This document shows, one piece after another, positions 1-12,126 of a DNA stretch of 64,000 bases; position 1 is the stretch's first letter, and each line of letters starts with the position of its first letter. The notes beneath the pieces were generated by a model. That model had not been told where the DNA came from. It saw nothing but the letters and a program-made list of their open reading frames with translations, and did no database searches. The position numbers and the translations under genes were made by a program. The DNA is from Antedon bifida (Eukaryota > Echinodermata > Crinoidea > Comatulida > Antedonidae), in the NCBI GenBank assembly GCA_963402885.1, contig OY727093.1, forward strand, positions 18,171,036 to 18,235,035, given 5' to 3'.

Positions 1-1339
1 CTTCTCTTCAAAATAAGACCAAACTTGACCATTATGAATGACCGGTTTCGAAATTATAAAGAAATTAGTAGACTGACTCATCCGACGATGACCATATGGG
101 GCCTAGGCCTATCGGGAGCCGGCCCGAGAGCGTCGTCGCCGCTGTTTGTTCACCGGGAATGTTAAAAAAAACATCCCGAAAGCGAATTGGAATTCGCGAT
201 TCTCACACGCACCGGCATCCCTCGGGAGCTTAGTCCGCTATTTTAGATGTGTAGCTTGCAGAAAATTAGACGAAAATGCGTCGAAAACTTATGAAGTTAA
301 AACAAGTTTGGTATCAAAATGTTCGTCAAAAGTTATGCTTCAATAAACTGACCTTTGCGCAGAGTTTGAACAAATATTTCATGCCCATAATGCATCTGAC
401 ATGTCAGGGTTCATATTACAATCAAAGGTAAACAATATGGCGCGGCCCTCGTGAGGACATGGTCACGACTTTTCTCCGGTAGAAAAATTTTTACATGGAA
501 ATATGACGCTGTAACTGATACATAATCTTTATTTATTATACATTGATTGTATACAAGCTTCAAAATAGTGATTATTACAAATAAAGATGGATTTTAGACG
601 ATTTTACGTTGTATGTTTAGGCCTAGATTCATTCAACGCGCCTGTCGCGTTTCGAACAGTGTGCTTCGAAAAACGGTTATATTTTCGAATTTTATTTTCA
701 AACTAACTTCAACAATTGTTTTTATATATTTAGAAGCATATTTTTTTTTTTAAAGTTGTGAGTATTTTGTATAATTTGTTGTCACGATTCATGCACAGCA
801 AACTGCGCATGTAAATTCGATTTACTTTTTTTTTGTTGATAATTTGTTTACAATGACCTTGACTTTTAACCTCATGAGCGCTTTAAGCGCTTATCGTGGT
901 GAATCGTTTAAAGGAGTAGCATACATTATGTGGTGCAGTGAACTAAACATGTGGTATAGACTGTTTACTGAACCGTGGTATTGAAAATTGTTTTTATGCT
1001 TCCATCAAATTAGATCTGAGTAAGTCTTTGACTAGGCTATGTTTGTGATACAACTTTATCATTTATTACCCAGGAAAAAATACTTTTAAGATCAGATTTG
1101 CTAAATGAAGACATTTCTTACAGTCACGGTCATAAATTCTATCTAATGCAGCCCACTCTCCCAATACGTAACGCTCGCCTAATATGTTCTTAATATTTCA
1201 ATTAAAAAATTGTAAAACAGTATTTTAGACCTCAAGTTAAGTCTGGTTCCAAGGTTTTGGAGAGTCTGGTATGTGGAGAGTTGAGAGAACAAACCCTTCA
1301 TACTTTTTTTTAAGTTATAGAATTATATTATTAATAGTC
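1..1339. other. Gene-free 5' stretch
   Basis: I see no exon with convincing coding character here. About 90-480 is richer in G+C and CpG than the rest and contains a GGCCTAGGCCTA run. The remainder is AT-rich with A/T homopolymers. The missing 5' exons of the downstream MTCH2-like gene were looked for here and not found, so they probably lie left of the window. Confidence 0.5.
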
Positions 1340-3916
1340 TAATTAGTATCCCCATTTTACACTTTCTCTGGGAAAAAATTAGAAACAAGTGTTTCTCAAC
1401 TGATTTGTCTCATATGGGGTCTATATATCCACCAAAAAAAAGTTCCAGCTCATCTGGCCTGGGGAAAGCCGCCATTTTGGATTTTCAAAATGGCCGCCAT
1501 AAAATACAGGTTTTTGCTCATATCTCCTCTTCTACATCATGCATGGAAATGATTTTGGTGGCAAAGTGTATGTTTTGAGGGTCAAGGAATCTAAATACAG
1601 CATTTTGAAGTTCACTCAATGACCGCCATCTTGTTTTTCAAAATGGCCGCCTTAAAATACAGATTTGTGCTTATCTCAGCTTCTACATCTTGTATAGACA
1701 TGATTTTAGTGGTAAAATGTAGGTTTTGACGGTCAAGGAATCCAAATACAGCATTAATTTGAATTTCACCCAATGGCCGCCATTTTGAAAATCAAAATGG
1801 CTGCTATAAAATTTACAAATTTTTCCTCATATCTCAGCTTCTACATCATATGAACGTAATTTTCGTAGAAAAGTATATGTTTTGAAGGTCAAGGAATTCA
1901 AAGCTCTTAGAGGATGCAGCTATGTATCATATAATGATGACACGAGATGGGGATGTACCATTTTGTCTCCAGATATAGACACAGTATAGGACAATTGACC
2001 ATGATGGCCAATATGCCTGAACGACAAATTTCCATATACATACAATACAAGATGTTCCAAAAGAATGGATATCATGCAACGTGTTATAATGGTGAAGAAT
2101 CAGTTTTCAGACATGAGGACAATAGAGAAAACCTTATGTATCTTGAAATTTGTCTTTCAGCATTTCCAGATATAGCCTTCCACTTTTGGCATTTTGGCCA
2201 TGACCAGCTGTTGCAAATATGAAAGCATACTGTAGATGCTATATCTGAACCTGGAGCTCCCAATTGTACAATTGTGCCTAAAAAGTTATACCATCTAATG
2301 ATCTAGCCACAGCTTAAATGTTCTTGATATCTTTTTAACTTTCCCAGAAAGCTCTTAAGAATCTTTCGAGTTTGACGACAAATGGCAGTTTTCTTTCTCT
2401 AACGAGTGGAGTTGTGGCTTGGTGGTTATGATGCTTGGCTATCACTCCAAGAGTCCTGGGTTCAAGTCCCGTCACATGTCAGGATTTTTTCTAAGGACAA
2501 AATTACAACTCCACTCCCAAAGACTTGTAATAAGACTTTGTTTAGGTAGAGCATCATGTGTATATGTTTGTCTATGTCTGTTTAACTATTTGCATTACTT
2601 TACGTCACATTGGTTGATCGAAGGTTATTAGGATGGCAGATAAGCAGCTAGATTTAAACATAAATGCAGACCATTTAGGGTGACTAGTGTTGATCTCCCA
2701 GTGTATTACCATGTATTCATAAGATATGTTACTTGCTTTATCCATAAGTTGTACTTTTAACTGCAAGTTGGCCATGCTTCTCTTTATATTTAGAAAATGT
2801 CTTTACATGTCTATGTAACTTCTTTAGAATATCTTGTTTATTAGTTTCTTCTCGCGAATGATAGTTACAGTACACTCTCTGGTATCTTCTTGTGTACCTC
2901 TTTGGTCGTAATCAGTATGGAACTCGATCTTGTGATTAACTCACGACGTTGACATAGTAATAATGAGGATTGTGATAGCGATAGATCTCGGAGACTAGAC
3001 AAAGGGGATTGTACATAAATGTTGTTATTATTATATGTTGTGCCAGATTGATTGGGAATTTTAAAACTATTACTGTATTTAACAAACTGTATGCAAAAAA
3101 AAAGCAACATCTAAAGCCAGTGGAGCAGTAGCCTTCAACTATGAAGTTTGGTCCTAAATGGAATAAGAAGATCTGATCACTTTCCGACTCTGTATTTTAG
3201 AATGCTGATTTTTTAGTTTCTTAGTTATCAAAATCATGTCTTCATTATTTATATGAGCTACGAAATTAGCAAAACCTGTATTTTATGGCGGCCATTTTGA
3301 AAAACAAAATGGTGGCCATTAAGTGAACTTCAAAAAAATGCTGTAATTGAAATCCTTGACCCTCAAAATATATACATTGCCACCAAAATCACTTCCATAC
3401 ATTATGTGGAAGCTGAGATAAGAGCAAAAATCTGTATTTTTATGGTGGCCATTTTGAAAAACAAAATGGCGGCCATTGAGTGAATTACGAAAATGCTGTT
3501 TTTTTATTTCTTGACACTCACAACTACACTTTGTCACTAAAATCACGTTCATACACGATGTAGAAGTTGAGATGAGTACAAATCTGTATTTTATGGCGGC
3601 CATTTTGAAAAAAAAAGATGGCGGACATTCAGTAAACTTCAAAATGCTGTATTTGGATTCATTGACCCTCAAAACATATACTTTGCCACCAAAATCATAT
3701 CCATACATGATGTGGAAGCTGATATATGAGCAAAAATATGTATTTTATGGCGGCCATTTTAAAAATCCAAAATGGCAGCTTTCCCCAGGCCAGATGAGCT
3801 GGAACTTTTTTTTGGTGGATATATAGAACCTATATAACTCAAATCAGTTGAGAAACACTTGTTTCTAATTTTTTCCCAGATTGGCCCTTTTTAGACTTAA
3901 AATAGGGATACTAAAT
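1340..3916. mobile_element. Fold-back element with long inverted arms made of ~150-bp subrepeats
   Basis: The left arm (about 1340-1900) and right arm (about 3290-3916) are reverse complements. Both carry the ordered blocks TTAGTATCCC, CTGGGAAAAAATTAGAAAC, TATATATCCACC and CCAGCTCATCTGGCCTGGGG. Each arm also holds three to four tandem copies of a ~150-bp unit that starts at AAAATGGCCGCC and includes a TAAAATACAG block and a GGTCAAGGAAT block. The ~1.4 kb loop contains a SINE and no transposase. This looks like a non-autonomous fold-back/TIR element. It lies just upstream of the first visible MTCH2-like exon, presumably in an intron of that gene. The open frames on both strands in the arms follow from the repeat and are not genes. 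Outer ends are uncertain by about 20 bp. Confidence 0.8.
2409..2600 (+). mobile_element. tRNA-derived SINE
   Basis: A pol III A-box-like TGGCTTGGTGG (2415-2425) is followed by a B-box-like GGTTCAAGTCC (2459-2469). The spacing and the intervening sequence resemble a tRNA body. A non-tRNA tail follows with no clean CCA end or intron, so this is a SINE head rather than a functional tRNA gene. It sits in the loop of the surrounding fold-back element. The tail limit is approximate. Confidence 0.6.
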
Positions 3917-3938
3917 ACCTATTTCTAATTTATTTTAG

Positions 3939-6900
3939 ACCTCCAAGGTAATGGTGTCCAACTGTGTTGCTGTTATTATCAATCACCCATTTCATGTTGT
4001 TGCTGTTAGATCTATGGTACAATTTGTAGGGAAGGAAACACTGTACAGGTAACAGTCACCTAACAACTTTCTGTGTGAATTTAGATTGAGCCAGATGAAA
4101 ATAAAAAAACGCACATGTCATAGAACACACACCCCTACCCCCTCTTTTGTACATTCATATTCAGGGGACACCTCAATTAAGGGGAAACTTTCTTATGAAA
4201 ATATGTGTTTTACCACTATATCCAATCCCTATTTTGGGGCGTACTATACCTATTAAGTGAACACATCTCGGAGGTGTCCATTAATAGGCGGAATGTAATT
4301 GTGGACATGCATGGCTTTGTTTGTGTATATGAATCCAAATTACCTAAATAGGCAGACATATATTTATAATATTAAGGTAATAATCATGAAAAAATTGTTG
4401 TAGAGGAATAGAATATTTATTAAAAAAAAAAATTCAACAATGAGGCCTTCTTTGCGCAGAGTTCATTTTGTTATTTATTGATGAAAGAAATTTGTTTGTT
4501 TGATTTACATTTTGATTCACATACAATGAATATTTTTTTAAAAAGCGTGTAACCAATGAATCTAAAGAAATCTTGTGAACTTGCTATTAAATACGTGAAT
4601 AGATAAACAAATGATTGTCCTCAACGTTTAGTGTTTTGCTTCAGAGTGATCAGTCTACAAGTTTGGCTAAGCCTAAAGAATTTATTTAGGGTGATCGGGA
4701 TCCTGACAAATTTTATTTACAGTTTTTAGGATGTCCCTTTCATGAAGCGAAATAAGAGGTTCAAGGCTAATGCCAATGATTGGCCCACTTTACAATTTTA
4801 GCTAGTTTGTTTTTTCCCTTTGAGTAAGATTTGAGAACCAGACAATAGAGTCGAATAATTAACAATTTTTAATTAACAATCTTTTATTAACAATCATGGT
4901 AGCTTATTGATTTTTAATATTCAGTTTGTATTTGAAAGAGAAATAAATCAATTTGCTAATAAAATCACAAATTGTTGCAATGTTATTCATTATGTTTATT
5001 TTAAGGTTATTGTTATTTATAATTCTTTTTTATTTTATTTAGTGGATGGTTTTCACCTTTTACACAAGTTTATAATGATAATGGAATTGCAGGATTTTTT
5101 GCGTAAGTAACTCTGAAAACTCTGCTGCACTTGACATAATGGTAAATACCTAATTATAATATTGCACTACCTATTGTACATTTCATATGAATTAATATTA
5201 TTGCATATTGTTCTTTTCATATTGAATCACATAATGTGCAATTACTTACAATTCATATGAATATATCACATAATAAGAAATTATTTATTGTTCTTTTCAA
5301 TCCTATTGAATAATTTATTACATAATAAGAAATGATTTATTGTTCATTGCATAGTGAATAATGCATTGTACAAAAATCAATTATCATTGCTCTTGAAAAG
5401 TAGTACTTTACATTTAATAGGGAATAAGGGCAAGCTATTAAAATGTTAATGATTCTGAATGGGCACTCGTTTTCTGGTTTTGTCTGGTCAATGCTATACT
5501 AGAACCCAACTGTTAGAACTCCCCTTAAAGGGACGCATTCATATGAAAAGAAACATTAACAGGGTAACCCATTTTTTAGAGGACACCTCTGTTAAGGGGA
5601 CATATTGTTGGTGTACATGTCCCCTTATAGGGCCTCTACTGTACATGAATGCCAATCCAACTGGGAGGAAATAATTTACACATTTTATATCAATTCAAGT
5701 GATAATAATAATATTTTGTCTTTACAGTGGCTTAGTTCCAAGACTACTACTTGAGATTAGCTCTCTATGGTTAGCGAGGGCGCTGTATTACCTTCTCAAT
5801 AATTATATACTTGATGAACAGGTAGAGAAATAGTTTTCTATTTCACTATTGAGGAAATAGATTGATATACATAACTTTTATATATTATTACCTCCGCCAA
5901 GGAGTTATGTTTTCACCCCTGTATGTTTGTTCTTTATTTAAAATTGTCAAACTTTATTATAATTATTTCCAATGTTATTCTTTTGCCGTTTGAGTTTTCT
6001 CTGTTCTTATAGTGAATGTAAAGGGTTATTTTATTGTTATTTTAATATTGTATTCAACATTGCTTACTTTGTTGCAACAAATAATTTTAATATAGAATAA
6101 TTATCTCTCCCCACAGATCTCATAAATCCTGCCTAATTTATGCTTAAAAATGTTGATATGTTTTGTGTGCACATAATTAAAAATTGTGGGTGTAATCGGC
6201 ACTTTTTGGTTTTTGGAAATTTGAGTTTAAGAGTACAATTTCTGGGCAACTAAAGGTTCATATTCTTCTAGTTTTGATTTTGCCCACATATTAACATTTA
6301 AATCCGTGAGGATGACAGTAGCTATACAATCAGACTTGAACATATGATATCCCAGTGGCCTAGGTTTTAGTCTCTCCCTCTTTGACTTCATGTGTATTCA
6401 TATACATTTATTCATTTCTTTTTAGACTCATAATGTGACAGAACTGCGAAGCTACAGCCGTGCAATAACAGGGGTATGCTTGTTGCATTACGTTTATTAT
6501 TTAACTTTTTGGCAAAATTGAAATATTGTTTTTATATATCATATAGTAAAAACTATTAAACTTGTTGAAAATTAAAATAGTGTTTATATGTTGCTATATA
6601 TGATCATAATACTAATAGTTATAATGTTAATAGACTAATTAGTTTTTACTATATTAAATCTGACACATGAAATTTAAAAAAGTATGCTGAGCTTGGAAAT
6701 AGCGAACATGCTAGTTTTTGTCGTAAAGTAACATAAATTATGTATATTTATTTTCAAATATATGATGGCAAATCCAACACATGAGATGTTCCTTGTCTAG
6801 CCTTATCTCAATTAAAATTACATTTTGTTATTACAGTTCTTTGCCAGCATGATAACATATCCACTTGGTCTTATAAGTAATATCATGGCTGTCAATAATT

Positions 6901-8235
6901 CTGGGTAAGATATTTTCAGTCTTTGAAATTTGTATTAAAATGTAGTTGAAGCTAAAATTGTGTCCAATTCCCTTACCATTATGCCTCTTTCTCTTTTTAG
7001 GAGATTTTAATACCTACTGGATACAGAGTATTATACTTAAGTTCTTTTACCAATGTTGTTCCTTCAAGACTAATTAGGCTGTAGAAAATTACAAAATATT
7101 ACAAATTAAAAATTGATTGATTTCCAAGTTCTTTGTTCGAAATAGTTTTTATTGATATTTTTTTTTCTTTATTTTTGTTTTCATCAAAATTGTTGTTGTT
7201 TTTTAGCCTTGCAGCTTCTAGGCAACCTTACATGCCAACATATACCAACTGGCTGGACTGTTGTGAAGCTCTACGAAGAGATGTAAGTAAAAACAGGGAG
7301 AAAATTAATGATATTTCTCTTAGATATTGGCCTCTAAATACTTAAAATTAGATAATAACTCTATTGTCTTGTATTATCGTAAAAAAAATGTCCACCTCCT
7401 TACATATATTAAAAGTATGACAATTATCTATACACATTTATAATAATTTATTAATAATCATGACAGTATATGACTGCAGTAGGTCTATCGTGTCTGTTTA
7501 TAGTTACTCAGTCCACTTCAGTCTTTATAATAATATTTATAATGATATTGATGCTAAAAAATGATTTTCTTTTTTGGTTATACATTTTAAGAAACATGTC
7601 TTGCTGTTTACTCAAACTTATAAGCCTAACTGCGTCTCACCCAAGCTAGGTTTGCAGACGCACTTACGACCCAGTGTGTTTGTACAATGTGATTAAAATC
7701 CAAAGATGAAAGTTTACCAAAATACTGAACTTAAATGTTGACCGCTGCTGTCGATAACCATGTAATTCCCATGGCCTTATAGTAGATATAAAATAATCTA
7801 TATACTTACATATCAGAGTGATCTGAAGTGTGTGTAAACTGGCAACATACTCTTGATTTAGAATACCTTACCCCTATTTAGGGAACACCTATTACCACAA
7901 TGATCAACCTATTTTAATATAGGTGTTCCCTTAAAGGGACACCTATATTAAACGAATGAAGGTCATGTTTAACCACTGCAGCCGACCCCCAATTAAAGGG
8001 ACACTTTGTTGTGTCCGGAACGTATCCCCCTTAATATAGGTGCTAATGGTTAGTGTATGCTTTTACCTTGTGTAAGTGTAGACTGGTTCATTTCTAGTAC
8101 GGTATATAGTACATCGATTTAATTAGTAATACATTTAATATTTTTTTTACCTAGGGTGATCTGAAGCGAGGTTCCAGCATATTCTGGAGACAGGTTCCAA
8201 AAGGGCGAAGCAGAGGAGTAATTAAACTAAACTAA
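3939..8235 (+). CDS. MTCH2: Mitochondrial carrier homolog 2-like protein, 3' part (7 exons)
   Basis: Exons: 3939-4048, 5043-5102, 5728-5821, 6426-6473, 6837-6904, 7207-7282, 8155-8235 (stop TAA 8233-8235). All joins use AG/GT and keep frame, giving the last 178 residues. Seen: INHPFHVVAVRSMVQFVG at the start, then GIAGFFAGLVPRLL, a SLWLARALYYLL helix, FFASMITYPLGLISNIMAVN, YTNWLDCCEAL, and GSSIFWRQVPKGR near the C-terminus. These match the order and spacing of animal MTCH1/MTCH2, degenerate SLC25 carriers of the mitochondrial outer membrane. Family knowledge: MTCH2 acts as an outer-membrane insertase and tBID receptor. The vertebrate protein is about 300 aa, so roughly 120 N-terminal residues are missing, probably upstream of the window or beyond the fold-back element. 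The C-terminal tail is short. MTCH1 is the alternative name; MTCH2 fits the ending better. Confidence 0.88.
4130..4320. repeat. GGGGACAC-type dispersed repeat, copy 1 (intronic)
   Basis: Contains AGGGGACACCTCAATTAAGG and, further on, GGAGGTGTCCATTAATAGG. It is a diverged member of the family described at 7860-8045. Confidence 0.5.
5500..5655. repeat. GGGGACAC-type dispersed repeat, copy 2 (intronic)
   Basis: Alternating CCCCTTAAAGGGAC, GAGGACACCTCTGTTAAGG and TCCCCTTATAGGGCCTCTAC blocks lie between MTCH2-like exons. An open frame runs through it but has no gene character. Confidence 0.55.
7860..8045. repeat. GGGGACAC-type dispersed repeat, reference copy
   Basis: Short blocks of the type GGAACACCTATT, GTTCCCTTAAAGGGACACC and AAAGGGACACTTTG recur in both orientations, so each copy is a chain of imperfect dyads around CCTTAATAGGG. 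At least nine copies occur in the window. No coding capacity and no clear target-site duplication were seen. It is probably a high-copy non-autonomous element family; its class is unknown to me. Confidence 0.6.
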
Positions 8236-8631
8236 AACAAATCTTGCTTTTAAAATATTTTGATCTGCTTTCATTAACAGCTAAATTATGGGTATTAAGA
8301 AAATGTGTAGTAGTTTATAGTTGTTCCAATTTAACTAGGCAATAACAATTATTGTGATAAAGTTTTAAGCAATTAATCCAAAAAGTATATTTCAATTTAG
8401 GGACCTTAAAATGGATAAAATTTATACACAATCGTATTTGAAATATATTTTCAAGTACTTTGATGTTTATTATTTTAGAGCTTCAGTATACTGTATACAA
8501 CTTCTGCACCAATTACATCATGATACCATGTGACATTCAATGTCAATATGATATTCTAAAAGTGGTTCTTCAGAAGAAGATTATAATAGACTTTGACGAC
8601 ATTTTGTTTTCATGACATGTACAGTATAATA

Positions 8632-9060
8632 CGTGACTATCAAGTCAAAAAGTCATTTTGCACACTCTCAGAAACATGTGAACCTGCACAGAATAATTTC
8701 GGATTAATCGCTTTGTAGTGCTTGTCGTGTTATGCAAATGGTGACTATCGAGTCGAAAAGTCATTCTGTGCACATGTTAAGCATGAATCTACTCAGAATG
8801 ACTGTTGGACTCAATAGCCATGTATTTGCTTGTCGTGTCATGCAAATGGTGACTATCGAGTCGAAAAGTTATTCTGTGCACACTCAGAAACATGAATCTA
8901 CTCAGAATGACTGTTGGACTCAATAGCCATGTAGTTACTTGCCGTGTCACAAAATGGTGACTCTCAAGTGGAAAGTCATTTTGTGAACACTCAAAAAGAG
9001 GAGCCAACGCAGAATGACTGCTGGACTCAATAGCCATGTAGTTGCTTGCTGTGTCAAGAA
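8632..9060 (+). repeat. Tandem array, ~108-bp unit, four copies
   Basis: The unit includes GGTGACTATCGAGTCGAAAA, a GTCATTCTGTGCACA block, CTACTCAGAATGACTGTTGG and CTCAATAGCCATGTAGTTGC. The two middle copies are closest; the first and last are diverged. It lies just 3' of the MTCH2-like gene. The two open frames through it on opposite strands are artefacts of the periodic sequence. Confidence 0.85.
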
Positions 9061-9429
9061 AGTTTGCTATATTACAACTAAAAAGTTGTAAATGTACAGA
9101 GAAGCTATATAGGTATAAATTTACCAAGAAGTTGTGGTATCTAATATTACTGACTTAACTATCAGTGTAAAGCAACATAGAAATCTTTTTAGAATTCTAT
9201 ATCAAAAGGATTACATTATTTGTGAGAATAATATTTTGTTTCTTCTATATATTAAATTTCTAAGTGTATGCACAGCAATCTAAATATTTTCACTGTTCAT
9301 ATTTTGTTTATTCACTTGTTATGTAATTCAAGGAGGAATTTGTTTTAAATTTATTGCTTCTTAGTTTATTTAAAATTTTCTTAGGTCACATTTCCTTGTT
9401 TACATCATTTTCCCTAAACTAAATACATT

Positions 9430-9578
9430 AAAGCTCTGTCTACACTATCAAACTTTATGTGACAAAAAATGTGATGTTCTCATATATAGATATGATGATG
9501 TCATATCACTGCCATATTTGGGTAGTATCACATTAAACATTTTTTGTCAAATTAGTTTGATAGTCTAGACAGAGCTTA
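9430..9578. mobile_element. MITE family A, full copy
   Basis: A ~149-bp element with terminal inverted repeats: AAGCTCTGTCTACACTATCA at the left and TTTGATAGTCTAGACAGAGCTT at the right, given here as its parts TTTGATAGTC and TAGACAGAGCTT. The core contains GATGATGTCATATCACTGCC and CATATTTGGG. Related copies are at 10275-10413, 32652-32765 and 63441-63551. There is no coding capacity. The target-site duplication is not clear. Confidence 0.85.
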
Positions 9579-9604
9579 ACAATAAGGAATAATTATTGAA
9601 AGAA

Positions 9605-9945
9605 TATATGATACAGCAGAACCCTCCTTCTGAACACCCACTTTTATTAATTGAACACACAGTACAGCCAACCCCTATTTAAAGTTTCTACTTTATTTTT
9701 TGTTTCAATTGATTGTATCATATATTTTGGTATGAAAGAATGTATAATATAGTCAAACCTATCTTTTGAAACACCCAAATTCAGGAGAAATCCCTATTAA
9801 AGGGACACTTTCCTGTGAAGCATACAAGGGGAAATATATGTTAACATTATGGCAAACCCATTTTCAAGGGACATCCCTATTAAGGGGATACTTTTTTCAT
9901 TCACAAAGGTGTTCCCTTAATAGAGTTTCTGCTGTACATAAATCC
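9605..9945. repeat. GGGGACAC-type dispersed repeat, copy 4
   Basis: Two adjacent segments (about 9605-9690 and 9750-9945) carry AACACCC..TTATTAATTGAACAC and CCTATTAAAGGGACACTTTC with the inverted GTTCCCTTAATAG. Degenerate and longer than the other copies. Confidence 0.5.
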
Positions 9946-10274
9946 AAGCAATGAAACACATCTAGGATTCAATATACCTACCACTACTACTATTTTGAAT
10001 ACTACAACAGTAATTTATGGGTGCTTATAATTTGTACTACCATATCCCATCTAAATTTCAATTTTTAATTATGCAAACTTTTTCAATCTTCTGTGTATGT
10101 CAGTCCGTAAGATCATTTAAGATTTATTAGATTATATTGCATAAGATTTTATAAAAATATGATAAATTTTCACCCTTAAAGTTATTTCAAAGTGATTTTG
10201 AATTGGACTAAAGCATTTTTCGAACTGCAACTGAAAGCAACTCAACTAATAGCTGCCATTGTGCAACTTTGTAT

Positions 10275-10413
10275 AAAGCTCTGCCTACACTATCAAACTT
10301 GATGTGACAAGAAATGTTATGTACCAATTTATGGAAATAATGATGTCATATCACTACCATATTTGTGCATATCACCCGTATTTGGATACATCACACTTGT
10401 AGGCAGTGCTTTA
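10275..10413. mobile_element. MITE family A, second copy
   Basis: Begins AAAGCTCTGCCTACACTATC and ends TGTAGGCAGTGCTTTA. Between them is the family core ATGATGTCATATCACTACCA. The right end is more diverged than in the 9430 copy. Confidence 0.8.
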
Positions 10414-10443
10414 CTTGAGTCAGTTGGGTTCAATTGCTTGGAG

Positions 10444-10689
10444 CACAAAGGCTGGTTCACACTGGACAATTTACACATGAATTTTGATGCAACAAATGAT
10501 TTCAGTGCGAATAGAATGTGACATGTAGACGTTGGTTTATTTTCAACTTCAATGCGCTGCATTCAGAGTTCACAAAGGCTCGCGAGTGACTTCTCTTTGA
10601 AAAACTTTTTTCAGCTTTGTGCAACTCGCTTCTTTGTTTTGACGCTTGTCGCTTCGTGTGTAGATGTTCAGTGCGTACAGGCCTTTGTG
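10444..10689. mobile_element. MITE family B with ~45-bp terminal inverted repeats
   Basis: The left end CACAAAGGCTGGTTCACACT and the reverse complement of the right end, CACAAAGGCCTGTACGCACT, align over about 45 bp. The match continues as GGACA..TTACACATGAA versus GAACATCTACACACGAA. The 246-bp element is non-coding. It lies only 30 bp from a family A copy, which suggests a local insertion hotspot. Confidence 0.8.
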
Positions 10690-11021
10690 TCGATACATTT
10701 ATGTTCAGTTGCCTAATTCCATTATACTTTAGTGATATTATTTTGGATATATTAACTATAGCAAGACTAATACTATGGTTGTAACCAAACGGAATGATTT
10801 AATATGCAAAAATTAAAATATTTGCTTTGTAATGACATTTTGTTCTTATGTACCGTAAATGATATAAAAATGTTTTTGTCCAATAAAACCCACATTAAAA
10901 TGTATCTCAATGCTTCTGCAGATATACTTAATGTTTTATGTTGCAAGACTTAATTGATTTAAAATATGTTTTATCTGTATGTTGATTTAAGACTATTTAA
11001 ATCAATGGCGCATGGAGGATG

Positions 11022-11618
11022 GGGTCAGTCTTTTCTTGAATGTCTGGTGTTCCCCAGATGTCTTTTCTTAAATGTCTGGTGTTCACCAAATGTCTTTTCG
11101 TGAATGGCTGGTGTTCACCAGATGTCTTTTCTTGAATGTCTGGTGTTCACCAAATGTCTTTTCTTGAATGTCTGATGTTCACCAGATGTCTTTTCTTGAA
11201 TGGCTGGTGTTCACCAGATGTCTTTTCTTGAGTGTCTGGTGTTCACCAAATGTCTTCTTGAATGTCTGGTGTTCACCAGATGTCTTTTCCTGAATGTCTG
11301 GTGCTCACCAGAAATTTTTCTTGAATGTCTGGTGTTCCCCAGATGTCTTTTCTTAAATGTCTGGTGTTCACCAAATGTCTTTTCTTGAATGTCTGGCGTT
11401 CACCAAATGTCTTTTCTTGAATGTCTGATGTTCACCAGATGTCTTTTCTTGAATGGCTGGTGTTCACCAGATGTCTTTTCTTGAGTGTCTGGTGTTCACC
11501 AAATGTCTTCTTGAATGTCTGATGTTCACCAGATGTCTTTTCTTGAATGTCTGGTGCTCACCAGAAATCTTTTCTTGAATGTCTGGTGTTCACCAGAAGT
11601 CTTTTCTTGAAAGAAATG
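11022..11618 (+). repeat. Minisatellite, ~31-bp unit, about 19 copies
   Basis: The unit reads roughly GATGTCTTTTCTTGAATGTC followed by TGGTGTTCACCA. Variants differ at single bases (Ctgg/Ctga, gttcACC/gttcCCC) and by a missing CTTTT. A block of about 300 bp (from ~11035) recurs in the same variant order from ~11325, so a higher-order duplication followed the first expansion. The TGGTG..CACCA part is a small dyad in every unit. Confidence 0.9.
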
Positions 11619-11710
11619 AATTGTATCGGCAACCTGATTTAAATACCAACTAGCTTGGGAATTCTACTCAAATAAATAGGAGTACCACACTGAAACCTAG
11701 ACATGTTTTA

Positions 11711-12126
11711 TAGACACACTCACATATATGCTCATGCCCATGTTTCACCATTTACAGTGACTTAACTTAGACACACTCACATGCATGCTGATGCCCATGT
11801 TTCACCATTTACAGTGTGACTTAACTTAGACACACTCACATGCATGCTCAGATGCCCATGTTTCACCATTTACAGTGTGACTTAACTTAGACACACTCAC
11901 ATGCATGCTGATGCCCATGTTTCACCATTTACAGTGTGACTTAACTTAGACACACTCACATGCATGCTGATGCCCATGTTTCACCATTTACAGTGTGACT
12001 TAACTTAGACACACTCACATGCATGCTGATGCCCATGTTTCACCATTTACAGTGTGACTTAACTTAGACACACTCACATGCATGCTGATGCCCATGTTTC
12101 ACCATTTACAGTGTGACTTAACTTAG
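11711..12126 (+). repeat. 59-bp satellite, seven near-identical copies
   Basis: The unit runs from GACACACTCACATGCATGCT through GATGCCCATGTTTCACCATT to TACAGTGTGACTTAACTTA. The last four or five copies are essentially identical. The first copies differ by small indels and by CATATATGCTC in place of CATGCATGCTG, so homogenisation is strongest at the 3' side. The array ends abruptly at TTAGAAAACAC. Confidence 0.92.

Noticed and set aside
1947..2222. 91-codon frame as an upstream MTCH2 exon
   Set aside because: No similarity to the MTCH N-terminus, no splice sites in phase, and it lies inside the fold-back element.
2409..2482. Functional tRNA gene
   Set aside because: A and B boxes are present but acceptor-stem pairing is poor and the sequence continues into a SINE-like tail.
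3319..3826. Overlapping open frames on both strands
   Set aside because: They lie in the tandem subrepeats of the fold-back right arm and repeat the same peptide; no splice or start context.
11200..11388. 62-codon frame rich in ECLVF/KCL repeats
   Set aside because: Translation of the 31-bp minisatellite.
11022..12126. Regular repeats resembling a CRISPR array
   Set aside because: Head-to-tail satellites without unique spacers, in an animal genome.
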